DNA from: Nitzschia putrida
Taxonomy: Eukaryota > Bacillariophyta > Bacillariophyceae > Bacillariales > Bacillariaceae
Direction of reading: 5' to 3'
Assembly: GCA_016586335.1 (NCBI GenBank)
Contig: BLYE01000036.1
Span: forward strand, 124,001 to 188,000
DNA: 64,000 nucleotides
Part shown: one piece after another, positions 1 through 10,306 of the stretch
Position numbering within the stretch: the first letter of the stretch is position 1
Layout: every line of letters starts with the position of its first letter
Translations under genes and position numbers: made by a program
Notes under the pieces: generated by a model
Database searches by the model: none
The model's input: the letters and a program-made list of their open reading frames with translations, nothing else
Told to the model about the DNA's origin: nothing

Positions 1-50
1 AAAGCAATCTTTCGCATGGCGTTGCCTTTGATGTTCCTGCCGGCAGGTGG

Positions 51-71
51 CCATAAATTGAGCCGTTGCGA
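51..71 (+). promoter_or_regulatory. Shared upstream element, copy 1
   Basis: A 21-base string beginning ccataaattgagccgttgcg lies 43 bases before the ATG of the first module gene and recurs exactly at 3313-3333, 51 bases before the second. The surrounding bases are only partly alike, so the core is conserved or recently duplicated. It could be a core-promoter or 5'UTR element. No transcription start is known from the sequence. Confidence 0.5.
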
Positions 72-113
72 AAACACAAGCAACCCGGCATTCGCTTCTT
101 GTTCAAAACGAAG

Positions 114-2550
114 ATGGTAACCCAAACAACCAAAAGCAATGATGATGGTAACCAATTCCGCTTTCTCTCCCCTCGTTTCTTCTTTGTTGTTGGTCTTTTC
201 TCCCTTGTCACTTTGATGCTCCACTTGTCTGCCCCCAGATTTCAAGAGCCCGCCAACTTGGACATCAGCCTGTTGCGATTGGGAAACAGCAATGCCACTC
301 AACAAGTCCAAATTCTTCAAGTTATCAAGGAGACTCCAGCTGTGGATGCCAGCCCAGATGGTACTGCTTCCTCTGTTGTCGACCGAACTCTTGCAAAGAA
401 GAAAAAGAAGAAACGAAAAAAGTCCAAAGTTGCCAAAAGCTCGACAGCAGCACCCAATGCCGCCCCAACTGCCAGCCGCAAGTCCGTTATCCGAGGAATT
501 CTTGCCTCAATCACAAAAGCTGCTCTGCTTACGAAAGCTGGAACGTCGCAAAAGAAAGCTTTCCTTTGGGTGGTGGCTGACGATAAGAAGAGTACTCTGT
601 CCAACAAAGACCTCAAGCAGCGATTCATCGCCGCCCTTTTGTACTATTCGTGGTCTGGACTGGATAACTCATGGTTGAAGCATGGCACGGATGAATGCAA
701 ATGGACTGGTGTTACCTGTAACCAAAATGGCTACATCACTGACATTTCTCTCGGTAGGTACTACTGGTTTCATCCCGTCCTGCTAGAATCCGAGCCGTTC
801 TTGAAACTAACAATTTGTACACCATATAGATAATTCCAACATTGGAGGCACCATTGCAAGTGAGATCAAGTTCCTCTCCAACCTCCAATCGTTTTCGTTG
901 GATGACAACTTTGTGACGGGTCCACTTCCTCCGTTGGATGGCTTGAAATTGTTTTCCCATCTGTCAGTGCGCAACAACTCCATAACGGGCACAATTCCTG
1001 CATCCTATGGAAGCATTCCGTCACTTTCGGAAATGATCTTGAGCTATAACAACCTGACAGGCGGTCTACCTCTTTCGGTGGCCAGCCATACCGGGTTGAA
1101 AGTCATGTATATTGATCACAACTTTCTAACAGGTTCCCTCCCTAGTGTGGCCCCAAGTCTGGCACCTTCCTATTCTGTTGCTCCCAGCAGCTCTCCCACC
1201 CAAAGTCACTCTCCCAGCTCTTCTCCCTCAGTCAGCTTGGTCCCTAGTTCATCCCCGACTGAGAGCAACGTTCCCAGTATTACTCCGAGCCAAAGCCTTA
1301 ATCCCAGTGCCGTTCCATCCAGCAGCATTGCGCCTAGTTCATCGCCAACTGTTAGCTCAGAGCCCAGTGCTGCCCCAAGCCAGAGTATGGGTCCTAGTGC
1401 TCTACCAACGGTCCCCATGCCCAGCTCATCGCCAACTAGGAGCCTGTTTCCAAGTTTGGTACCCACAAATAGCTTGGCTCCGAGTACTGCTCCTTCAGTG
1501 TCAGCTTCCCCGTCACTCTCGGTTGCCTCTCAAAACGACCGTGTCACCTGCATTTCTATCATCGACGAAAACGATGCCGAAGTACCAACATCTGAATGGG
1601 CCAACTTTCGAGCAACCCATCCCAGCAGACCAATGTGCCTGTTGCAACCCGTTCCTGCATATTCCACTGTTGGAATTCCTGCTGCTTTTTACTCGGAGGG
1701 AATCAATGTCTTTGAGCAAGTAACCCGCGAAGATGAGGACGAATCAAACCCAAGTGATTGGTATGACATTTGCAACCTTGAAGCTTCGAGGCAGGCAGGG
1801 CTGACCAACGTTGTCCTCTTCATCGACAACTCAGGAAGTATGCATACGAGCGATGTGCAAAACGCTTACGATTTGTTCATTCAGCGGATGGCTGCCAAAG
1901 GCATGACAATTGTTGCAGGAGTGTACAACGGAAACGAGGACTATATTTCGCCTTGTCACGACACCAACCTTGTACCAGCTACGGTTTCTCCCACGATGTC
2001 GCCATCCAAAAGCTTTGTTCCAAGCTCGATGCCAACAGGTGCTCCAACCAAGTCGGCAGCTCCATCCATTAGTTTTTCCCCGTCGCTTTCCCTGGCATCA
2101 CAAAATGAACAAGTTACTTGTATCTCAGTAATCGATGAGAATAATGGCTACGTTCCTGCGAACAAATGGGACGAGTTCAGGATCATTCACCCCACACGTC
2201 CCATGTGCCTTCTGCGACCGGTCCCCACAACGTATGGCGACTTGGGGGTTCCTTCTGCGTTCTACTCCGAAGGTATTAACCTCTACTCAGAAGTAACTCG
2301 AGAGGCGGCAGATGTTTCCGACACCAGCGACTGGTATGATATCTGCAATATGGATGCTTCTCGTCAAGCAGGCCTGACGAAGGTTGTTCTTTTCATTGAC
2401 AACTCTGGGAGTATGCACACGTCTGATGTCGAGAACGCCATAGCTCTCTTCAACCAACGTCTAGCTGAGAATGGTATTGAAGTTGTCGATGCTGTTTACA
2501 ATAGCAATGAAGACTACATTTCTCCATGCCGAGACACATATCTTTCTTAA
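114..2550 (+). CDS. Membrane-anchored LRR protein with two vWA-like four-Cys modules
   Basis: Two exons, 114-753 and 830-2550, give 786 residues. The intron (gtaggt...atatag) joins a split Asp codon and restores the LRR frame. ATG 114 is chosen because the open frame further upstream starts only with TTG. Order: signal anchor (about 22-38), an RTL motif followed by a Lys/Arg run (about 90-105), a plant-type LRR cap with W...C.W.GV.C (about 180-202), four to five LRRs (to about 317), a Pro/Ser repeat linker, module A (about 451-592), a second Pro/Ser linker, and module B (about 641-780). Each module starts near QNxxVTC, has DNSGS as a MIDAS-like DxSxS, and ends at EDYISPC, with four conserved Cys. 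The protein is probably extracellular and may bind ligand through the LRRs and metal through DxSxS. The function is not known. It heads a tandem family of four. Confidence 0.85.
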
Positions 2551-3312
2551 GTCAATCAAGAAAGCGCCTTGTTGGAACTTCCATACATCTGCGATATGAC
2601 TTTTCGACTATTGTTCTTGTGGTTTGCTGACCATTGCTACATCAGTATGTTACTTTTGGATTAGTTGATGCAACGGCAAAAAATCCAAGCAATGGGCTCG
2701 TGACTCCCGATCCTTCCACTAGTATTTGTAATGTTGTGTAGAGTTCTAATCTGGTACCAAAATATCTACAGAACGTTGGCAGGTCATTCACTTGTCCTTA
2801 AGTCGCAAAGGATGATGCCTGTATGTTGCTTTACTGTTTATCTTCTCCGTGAACCATGAATCAGGAACTACCATGAAATTCCAACCGCATATTCACCAGG
2901 ACAACAAATAATAGTGTACTACTAGTACTAGTTAATTAGGAGTTCTGTACTAGTGGTATACAATAATTGCGTGGTCAACCTCATTCACTATCAATGACTT
3001 CCTATGGTGTTGTGAATACCCTCAACGCCAAGCATTGGTTAATAGTAATCGCCAAGTTCTCGGGCGGCTCTATCCGGAATCCCATGTTCCAGACGTTTCA
3101 ATCCCTATCGACTGGTGGCTTCCATTTGCCTCGATTATATTGCTAGCCGATTCCATTCACTGACTGGCCTCGAAACTTCCAAACCCCCATTGCACTTATG
3201 GCCGGGTCTGCTATGCAACAAAAGAAACGTGGTTCCCCCGATCGCTAGATGTGATGGGTCGAAAGATCGCATTCTTGGGAACCATTTCTTGCGAAGAAGA
3301 TTTGACAAGTTG
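2551..3312. other. Intergenic, no gene seen
   Basis: There is no convincing coding frame here. The stretch holds A/T-rich sequence with a run of overlapping TACTAG-type palindromes near 2920-2960. It should contain the 3' end of the first module gene and the promoter of the second. Confidence 0.6.
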
Positions 3313-3333
3313 CCATAAATTGAGCCGTTGCGA
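3313..3333 (+). promoter_or_regulatory. Shared upstream element, copy 2
   Basis: An exact repeat of the 21-base element at 51-71, located 51 bases upstream of the ATG at 3384. The similar distance to the start in both genes favours a promoter or leader function over chance. Confidence 0.5.
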
Positions 3334-3383
3334 GCCACGACGTTTCTCGAAAAGCACCAACGGATCTCATCATCATCGTCATC

Positions 3384-4451
3384 ATGATTCATCAAGAACC
3401 ACATGAAGGAACGGTAAGCAGCCGCAAGGGTAGGTGCGTACTACCACGAACTATCCAGCTTTGTCTTGCAGCAGTGGGTGGCGCCGTGTTGCTCTTCTTT
3501 GGTGCTTCCCATTTCGCCACCTTTCACCAAGAGCAAGATATCACTTCTTCTCCGTTGCTTCGTCAAAAGACAGTCAACGTTGCTCCTCTTCAGACCAGAC
3601 TGACAGCCCATAAGGACGAGTTCCTACCTCGTGCTCGGTCTCTCAACATGGACTTCAATGAGGAGGAAGAAGAAGAACTTGAGGGAGAAGAAGCGTTCGA
3701 AAGAGAGCTCGCGAAAAACAAGAAGAAGAACAAGGCCAAGAAGAAGAAAAAGAAGACCCGCAAAAAGCCCAAGAAGATCTATCCGGCCAAGAGCTCCAAA
3801 AGCGCATCTGCAACTCTGGCACCGACCAAGAGCCGGGCGCCTAGTGCATCGCCAACGGCAAGTTATGCACCGAGCGCTTCGCCGAGTGTGAGTGCCGCAC
3901 CCACAACAACGCCAGGGCCCACCACTCCTCCAACATCTTCTCCAACCAAGTCATCTGCTCCAAGTGCATCTCCAGCTCCATCGCTTTCCATTGCCGAGCA
4001 GAATGAAAGAGTCACTTGCATCTCGATCATCGATGAGAATGATAGCTATGTACCAACATCATTGTGGAACACCTTCCGTGCCAACCATCCAAACCGACCC
4101 ATGTGCCTTCTTCAACCAGTGCCCCCCGGCACCAGTTCCACCCTAGGTATCCCGTCTGCATTCTACTCAGAGGGTATGAATTTCTATCAAAAAGTAACTC
4201 GGAACTCCGCAGATGTCACTGATACTAGTGATTGGTATGATATCTGCAACATGGATGAATCCAGAAGCAACGGGTTGACCAATGTCGTCCTGTTTGTGGA
4301 CAACTCTGGCAGTATGCACACCAGTGACGTCCAAAACGCCCACGACCTGTTCATCCAACGCATGGCTGCCAAGGGAATGACTATTGTTTCAGGTGTTTAC
4401 AACGGCTACGAAGACTACATTTCTCCTTGCAATGACTTGACACTCACCTGA
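3384..4451 (+). CDS. Membrane-anchored protein with one vWA-like four-Cys module
   Basis: A single-exon frame of 355 residues. It has an N-terminal hydrophobic anchor (about 23-45), RSL (about 84-86) and REL motifs, an acidic Glu run, a dense Lys/Arg stretch (about 110-135), a Pro/Ser/Thr linker with repeated APSASP units (about 139-200), and the same C-terminal module as its neighbours (about 206-352) with DNSGS near residue 304 and a final EDYISPC. RXL followed by Lys-rich sequence resembles processed diatom cell-wall precursors such as silaffins; that link is inference. It differs from the upstream gene in lacking LRRs and the second module. Confidence 0.85.
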   Translation: MIHQEPHEGTVSSRKGRCVLPRTIQLCLAAVGGAVLLFFGASHFATFHQEQDITSSPLLRQKTVNVAPLQTRLTAHKDEFLPRARSLNMDFNEEEEEELEGEEAFERELAKNKKKNKAKKKKKKTRKKPKKIYPAKSSKSASATLAPTKSRAPSASPTASYAPSASPSVSAAPTTTPGPTTPPTSSPTKSSAPSASPAPSLSIAEQNERVTCISIIDENDSYVPTSLWNTFRANHPNRPMCLLQPVPPGTSSTLGIPSAFYSEGMNFYQKVTRNSADVTDTSDWYDICNMDESRSNGLTNVVLFVDNSGSMHTSDVQNAHDLFIQRMAAKGMTIVSGVYNGYEDYISPCNDLTLT

Positions 4452-5452
4452 TTACCGAGATAAGAACCCTTCATCACCAGTGGAAGCATCGAAGAATCCG
4501 TATCGCTTAGCCCTTTACATGTATTAGTTATGTTTTGTTTTTGTCAAATACAAGTATTTCCAGAGCATCATGTTGATAGGTGTACGTCAACAGGTCATGT
4601 TGGAATGATCCTCATCTCGGAAGATGATGACGGGCGAAAGTCGAGACTGTGGTCCACGACAACTACTTGTAGTGCTATCACTCAAACACATGATTTACAA
4701 TACTCGTATAGTACATAGTATACTACCTAGTCAGGGTACATCCCGGTGTCCTCTACCAGAAACCTTGAATCCGAACACTTTAATTACCACCGGCTATTAC
4801 GACTGACAATGGCAATTCCTCTCCATCCAAACGGCCAAGTTCTCGCCCGTCATGTTGCATCACATTCTTTCGTTGGTTGAATTTGAGTCAGTGTGCCACT
4901 GTCGGAGAACGCTCGTGTCGGCTATGTCTACCTCCTCCTCTCACCAACAGGGAGGTGAGGAAGAACGCTCTCAAGAGTGTCGACTTTCTTTATCGAAATG
5001 AGAGGAAAGCCTTGGAGGAATGAAGGAGATGGCCTCCAGCAGGCTGGCATGTTGCATATTTACTGTTCGATGATTCAACACGAAACGTCCCAAGTGGACC
5101 AGAACCCACGATTTGAATCCATTCCGGTTTTTGTATATTCCAATGCAACAACATTGCGAACGAGGAGCTCCATGGGACAAAAAATACAGAGACTGCCTTT
5201 TCCCTTTCGATGTTCGATATGAAATGCTTCTGGTACAATCACGTTTCGCTGGTTAGTATGGAAGAAGATTCATGAAGATAGCTGTATTTTGTGCACATTA
5301 CTATCGAGAACTCTACTGGATTTTCTTCCATCGCGAACAGGAAACTATTCCTCAACAAGCCGTCGCCGTCCATGGTGATGAGGCACACAATTTGAAAGAC
5401 ATTCATTTTTGTACGCAACACTCTAATACAATCCAATCGCAGCACCAACACG
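4452..5452. other. Intergenic, no gene seen
   Basis: About 1 kb between module genes 2 and 3. Short frames exist on both strands (around 4970-5640), but they overlap one another, look compositionally random and match no family I recognise. No copy of the 21-base element was found before gene 3. Confidence 0.55.
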
Positions 5453-6370
5453 ATGATGGAAAACCTTTCCGTGAGAAAAGACACCAAAGTCAAGCACGCT
5501 CTGTCCCTCTCGGTATATCTTCTTGGTATCACCGCGACGGCTCTGGTCTTGTTCAACGTTTCTTCTCGAGTTCACCCCCAAGAACGAGGACAAACTCCTC
5601 TAGTTGGAGTTCGACGTGGATTACTCCATCAACAAACTGACCTGATAGCATCTGACCTCCAATCGCACCATCGAAAGGAGAAATCCTGGCAATACTCCTT
5701 GTCTTTTGAAACGTCTCCAAGATCCAATGGAGAAAGGAAACTCAAAGGAGCCAAAGCCAAAGCCAAACCCAAACCGAATGCACAGAAAACCAGGTCTCCC
5801 AAAAGCATAAAATCTTCCAAGAAAACTGCCTCCACAGTGAGGCCAACAACAGCCAAGACATTCGAGGACCCAAGTGTAAACATAGTTCCTCTACCGATTA
5901 CGGAGCAGAATGAGCTCGTAACATGTGTTTCCGTCATTGACGAAAACGAGGAGCGGAAAGACCCTACTTATCTGTGGGTGAAACTCCGAGACGTCTATCC
6001 CAATCGGCCCTTTTGTCTCTTGCGCCCAGTGCCACAGAGTTATGTCCTTCAACTCCCCGAAGGATTCGAACCAGACAATAGCACTATCTTTTATGAAGAA
6101 GTAACACGCGAAGCGGAAGATGTTACCAATACCAGTGATTGGTACAATTTATGTAAATTGGAGAAGTCTCGATTGGCTGGTTTGACCAAAGTGGTCCTGT
6201 TCGTCGACAACTCGAGTAGCATGTATACCCGTCATGTCCAAAATGCCTTTGATCTGTTCAGTGCAACTTTGGCCGCCAAAGGAATGACTATTGTGAAAGG
6301 GGTCTATAATGGCAATGAAGACTACATTTCTCCTTGCCTCGAGCTCAATCTCACATCTGTAGAGATTTAA
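5453..6370 (+). CDS. Membrane-anchored protein with one vWA-like four-Cys module
   Basis: A single-exon frame of 305 residues with tandem ATGs at 5453 and 5456. It has a hydrophobic anchor (about 16-36), an RKL motif near residue 91, a Lys/Ala/Pro-rich stretch with KAKAK-type spacing (about 92-128), a short linker without Pro/Ser repeats, and the module (about 147-298). The metal-site motif is DNSSS rather than DNSGS, which still fits DxSxS. All four module cysteines and the EDYISPC ending are kept. It is the most compact member of the tandem family. Its function is unknown. Confidence 0.83.
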   Translation: MMENLSVRKDTKVKHALSLSVYLLGITATALVLFNVSSRVHPQERGQTPLVGVRRGLLHQQTDLIASDLQSHHRKEKSWQYSLSFETSPRSNGERKLKGAKAKAKPKPNAQKTRSPKSIKSSKKTASTVRPTTAKTFEDPSVNIVPLPITEQNELVTCVSVIDENEERKDPTYLWVKLRDVYPNRPFCLLRPVPQSYVLQLPEGFEPDNSTIFYEEVTREAEDVTNTSDWYNLCKLEKSRLAGLTKVVLFVDNSSSMYTRHVQNAFDLFSATLAAKGMTIVKGVYNGNEDYISPCLELNLTSVEI

Positions 6371-7332
6371 AGACTTATTTCATTGTGTATTCTTGGAAAA
6401 GAAAAGTGGCGTCGAGCCCTACCCAATTTGTGTATTCCATAGGTACCTAGTACGATGATAACCGTCGCGCCAAACCATGCATCAAAAGGCTCCGGATGAG
6501 TTTGGCAAAAGACTCTAAAATCACATCCTGGATGTGAATGTGATGGAGAAGTTTTCGAAACTGGCTAGTACCTTGGCCATGGTCACGAGCGAGGCTGTCT
6601 AGAATGCCAAGAGCAACATGCCACTTCGGACAAAGCAAACATTTTCAAAGCCGAATCGACATTATTTTTTAGGCAACGCGATTTCTTCTGCCACAAACGT
6701 CATGATGAGAAGAAGATGGTTGATCCTGGTGAGGTGACCAAGTTCTGACGGAACTCTTCTACTAGTACCGGTAGCGACCCGCAGTACTCGCGTAGACTAC
6801 CAATGCCGATGGGACAAACTGCCGGTAGCATTAGAAGAAAGGAAGGACTAGTAGAAACGTTGTGACTAGCTAGTACTAGTAGTACTTAATACCTACTAAA
6901 CGTCGTAGAAGTAGGACTAAAAAATGAAAGACTACGAACAATATTTAAGGAAATCCTGGGATATGTTGTAGAAGTTGAGCGGCGGTGTTCTAGTTTGCTA
7001 TTATAACCAATGGCGGAGGAGGTTGCACGTTGGTAGTATTACTAACTATGTTCTAAGTAGTACAAACTTAAGTACTAGCTAGTTAGTACCAGGTACCAGG
7101 AAATGTTGTTTAGTACATTCAATCCCCAATTCTTTGGTATTCGGCATCAACTTCCAACGAAAGGCCGGGATTAGCCTTGAAGAAGTCACGGCATCATATT
7201 ATGGCATCCTCTCTTGCCAATGAGCGACAGAATCAGTTTCGCATCTTTCGCTCTACTACCAGTAGCTGGTCCAACGCGACTGTTGGTTGTCGTAGTTTGC
7301 ATTGAGCTGAACGTTGGTCACCGAGGATCACA
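6371..7332. other. Intergenic, palindrome-rich
   Basis: No gene is supported. Between about 6755 and 7110 the sequence is crowded with ACTAGT, TACTAG, CTAGCTAG and GGTACC-like short palindromes, also seen around 2920 and 36150. No terminal inverted repeats or transposase frame were found. Confidence 0.5.
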
Positions 7333-7340
7333 TATAAAAA
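7333..7340 (+). promoter_or_regulatory. TATA-like box
   Basis: TATAAAAA lies 39-46 bases before the ATG at 7379. The spacing would require a very short 5'UTR, so it is a candidate only. Confidence 0.35.
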
Positions 7341-7378
7341 AGGCAACAACTCAGTAATTGCACCTTTGCTCAATTTCG

Positions 7379-8515
7379 ATGCTGGCGCTAGTATCCTCCT
7401 TGTCTGGTGGTGCACCCCGTTGCAATGCTGATACAAAGAAGGAGCTCAAGAGACGCTGCGATGATGCCCCTATTCTTATTGATGGGGGAAATTTGACGCC
7501 ACAACCGCCCTGTTGGTGGCGATACGCCATTCTTGGTCTTGGACTACTAGTTGGCTTCGTGCTTGTGGCAGTATCTCACGAAAAACTTGAAGCCAGGACT
7601 GGTACTACTATCGAGGGGCTGTTGTTGACGACGAGGGATATTGCAAGAGGTGCAGGAAGCGGTAGACACCCTTATTCACTTCTTGTTGTTGTTGACGAGG
7701 AAGACCAACACCAAGAAGTTGTTGCGTCGAAAGGGGGGGAAAGAACAAGCAGCAGGAAACTAAAGGGAACAAAAGAGACAGGTGGCAAGGGTACTACTAA
7801 GTCTACTAAGGGAAAAGGGAAAGGCGGAGATATATTGGCCAATATATTTTCAAAGTCCACCAAACAGCATTCAACAACGAAATCCAGTAAGAACACAGGT
7901 ACTGGTGGTACGACTTCCGACGAGGATGATGAGGATGGTGGCACCACCACATCGTCCTCAGGAGGTGAAGGAGGCACCACCAGTGGTGAGGGTGGAGAGG
8001 CTGAGGATCCAACCCCTCTTTCCATCGAAAACCAAAACAAATTCGTCACCTGTGTTTCTGTCATTGACGAAAATAACGGTAGCGACAGGTATCTCAACAG
8101 GGATTGGATTGCGTTTAGAGAGGAATATCCCAATCGCCCCATGTGCCTTTTGCGACCAGTACCTCAACGTAGCAATCTTGCTTTGTCTCTGCCTACTACG
8201 TTTTATACTGAGAGCGTCCACAACATTTACAGCGAAGTGACAAGGGGGAACGCGGATAAGAATAATGAAACCACCAGCGATTGGTTTGAGATTTGCGAGA
8301 TGGAAGAGTCTCGTCTGGCTGGCTTGACTAAAGTGGTTCTGTTTGTCGACAACTCTGGAAGTTTAGAAACCAAGGATGTCCGAAAAGCCTATGATTTATT
8401 TTATGAGAACCTTGAAGCGGCGGGTCTTGAAGTTGTCGTTGGTGTATACAACAGCAGAGAGGACTATATCTCGCCTTGTTATGATACCAATCTGACCGTT
8501 GTTGTGGAATCTTAA
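7379..8515 (+). CDS. Membrane-anchored protein with Lys/Gly-rich stalk and vWA-like module
   Basis: 378 residues from ATG 7379; the frame extends upstream only through a TTG codon. It has a hydrophobic helix (about 49-65), an RKL motif (about 124), a Lys/Gly/Thr/Ser stretch with many KxxK spacings such as KSTKGKGK and KSSK (about 125-170), an acidic Gly/Ser/Thr stalk that replaces the Pro/Ser linker (about 170-210), and the four-Cys module (about 212-370). The module keeps DNSGS near residue 322, but the usual following Met is Leu (GSLETKDV). It is the most diverged of the four tandem copies. Likely membrane-bound and facing the secretory lumen or wall. Confidence 0.83.
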   Translation: MLALVSSLSGGAPRCNADTKKELKRRCDDAPILIDGGNLTPQPPCWWRYAILGLGLLVGFVLVAVSHEKLEARTGTTIEGLLLTTRDIARGAGSGRHPYSLLVVVDEEDQHQEVVASKGGERTSSRKLKGTKETGGKGTTKSTKGKGKGGDILANIFSKSTKQHSTTKSSKNTGTGGTTSDEDDEDGGTTTSSSGGEGGTTSGEGGEAEDPTPLSIENQNKFVTCVSVIDENNGSDRYLNRDWIAFREEYPNRPMCLLRPVPQRSNLALSLPTTFYTESVHNIYSEVTRGNADKNNETTSDWFEICEMEESRLAGLTKVVLFVDNSGSLETKDVRKAYDLFYENLEAAGLEVVVGVYNSREDYISPCYDTNLTVVVES

Positions 8516-8878
8516 CAACAATGAAGGGAGGTAAGGACTGCTACTAGATGACAATGAGTGGGAGCTATTGTAGGCCCTTGATATTCTCCTTCTTGTTGTT
8601 GCTGCAGTTGGCCTGTCATTGAACTCTTGCATGACCGTAGTATTTGTTTCATATTTGATATCTACTCTAAAGTAACGTTGGTAGTAAGTCCCTTAAACCA
8701 ACTCAGGTTCTCTAGCGTGCCGGATCTCTTTTGTCTCTTCTTTGTTCGTCGCTAGTATTGCTGGTGGTACAGAAGAATGCATGTTTCTAGTAGATATTTT
8801 CGCTTGTATGGATATCAGATTCTGTGCTGTAGTAGGATCCATCACTTTGTTTTATATTCTGCCTGCTTGCGTCGTTGC
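8516..8878. other. Intergenic between convergent genes
   Basis: This stretch separates the 3' ends of the fourth module gene (+) and the methyltransferase gene (-). I see no coding sequence or notable repeat. Confidence 0.6.
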
Positions 8879-10306
8879 CTATTTCTTGTGACTCTTGCCA
8901 CCACCCTTGCTGCTACCTCCCTTGTTGGAGCTGCTACCACCACTACCAGTACTACTCGTAGTCGCTGCCTTTTGTGCTCCCACGAGGGCAAAATCAGAAT
9001 TCTCATCCAACACTTGCACACCTTGGAACCCAACTGCTTCAAGCCACTCGATTTGTTGTTCCACCGAGACCGATACAGTAGGACTTTGATAAAATTCCAC
9101 ACCTTGTGTCCATCGCTCCTTGATTTCCGTCATGTTACGATATTTCGGATCTCCCGCACCAAATTCTTCCATGGCTTTTACCATTTTCTCCATAGCATCG
9201 GGAGCGTCACTGTCATTGAGTGGATCCGCCGGAGGTTCGTTTTCGTTCATGCCATGATACATCATGGCGGCCATGGTAGTCATGGTTTCGTCATCAAACT
9301 CTTCGTCCGGTCGAATGTTGCGATCGAAAAAGAGCAAGAGACCACCTGGTTTGAGAATTTGATAGAATTCATGCAACAGTTGGGGGCGACGTTCGTAGTC
9401 CAAGCGTTCCATGGCACCGATGCTCACTAGAATGATATCATGGGATTCTACAAGGTGCTTGGAGTTGACGACGCTCTTGTAGGGAGGCATACGACGGGTA
9501 TCGTTGGCATTGTACAAGAGTGGAGAGGCGGGAGCATCGACGACAGAGCGAGCCCAAGCCAAGGTCCAAGGATTGGTGGTATTCAAGGCTGCTCGATAAT
9601 CGTAGGCATCCTTCATGTCCATTGCCTTTTGCCAATCCTTCCACCATTGGCTTTCATAAACATCCGCCAAAACATAATGGACGGGCGGCATGACTTCGTC
9701 CGGCTCCAACTCGGCCGTTTGCACAGCATAATCAATGGACTCTAACATTTCGGGATTGTTGTCCAAAAAGGTTGCCTCAGCTTTTGGGTATTGATTGATG
9801 GTGGCCATTCCCAAATCTCCTTGTCCACAGAACCAATCCAAAAACTTGAATTGAGTTGTTTTGCGTCCCGTCGTCCATTGTTCGAGAATGGGAAGGATGG
9901 ATTCGGTATAGCGAGGATCAACGGGAATGTCGGCGCGAGCATCGTCGAAGCGTTCGTCCGGCGTCTCGAGCACAAGACCTGGATCGTTGGCCAACACGTT
10001 GGCTTCAATTTGTTCTGGAGTAAGAGCAGGAGTCGCCGTGCCAGTTTCTTCGACAGTAGTAGTAGCAGCAGCAGCATCAGCTGTCATGTAAAGTGGGGGT
10101 GCCATTTTTACTGCTGCAATCGTTGCAGTAGAAGAAGGGCTCAACGAATAGGAGAATGTCGTTGACGTTGACGAAGTGATGAAACCCAGCGGAGGATAAG
10201 GACAAAAGGCGAAGACTACAGAAGCCGTAGCTGATATTGTCATCCAAACAAGGATTCTTGCTGATGTTGTGGTGGTGGATGCGGTTGTGGATGGAAAGGA
10301 AACCAT
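8879..10306 (-). CDS. Class I SAM-dependent methyltransferase with plastid-type presequence
   Basis: A 475-residue single-exon frame. ATG at 10306 is chosen because the frame further upstream begins with TTG. The N-terminus is Thr/Ser-rich, then hydrophobic (ILVWMTISATASVV), and ends at FAFCP, resembling the diatom bipartite plastid signal in which an aromatic residue follows the signal-peptidase site. The core has FLDWFCGQGDLG as the SAM-binding glycine motif, LDNNPEML as the acidic motif II region, DIILVSIGAMERLD, and LKPGGLLLFFDRN as the post-motif strand. The C-terminus is low-complexity Ser/Gly/Lys. Substrate is not deducible. It shares a divergent promoter region with the RCC1-like gene. 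Confidence 0.72.
   Translation of the reverse strand: MVSFPSTTASTTTTSARILVWMTISATASVVFAFCPYPPLGFITSSTSTTFSYSLSPSSTATIAAVKMAPPLYMTADAAAATTTVEETGTATPALTPEQIEANVLANDPGLVLETPDERFDDARADIPVDPRYTESILPILEQWTTGRKTTQFKFLDWFCGQGDLGMATINQYPKAEATFLDNNPEMLESIDYAVQTAELEPDEVMPPVHYVLADVYESQWWKDWQKAMDMKDAYDYRAALNTTNPWTLAWARSVVDAPASPLLYNANDTRRMPPYKSVVNSKHLVESHDIILVSIGAMERLDYERRPQLLHEFYQILKPGGLLLFFDRNIRPDEEFDDETMTTMAAMMYHGMNENEPPADPLNDSDAPDAMEKMVKAMEEFGAGDPKYRNMTEIKERWTQGVEFYQSPTVSVSVEQQIEWLEAVGFQGVQVLDENSDFALVGAQKAATTSSTGSGGSSSNKGGSSKGGGKSHKK

Noticed and set aside
4971..5640. Overlapping short frames on both strands before module gene 3
   Set aside because: They are mutually overlapping, have no recognisable motifs, and are typical chance frames in intergenic DNA.
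6755..7110. Possible transposon remnant in the palindrome-rich intergenic sequence
   Set aside because: No terminal inverted repeats, target-site duplication or transposase-like frame could be found.
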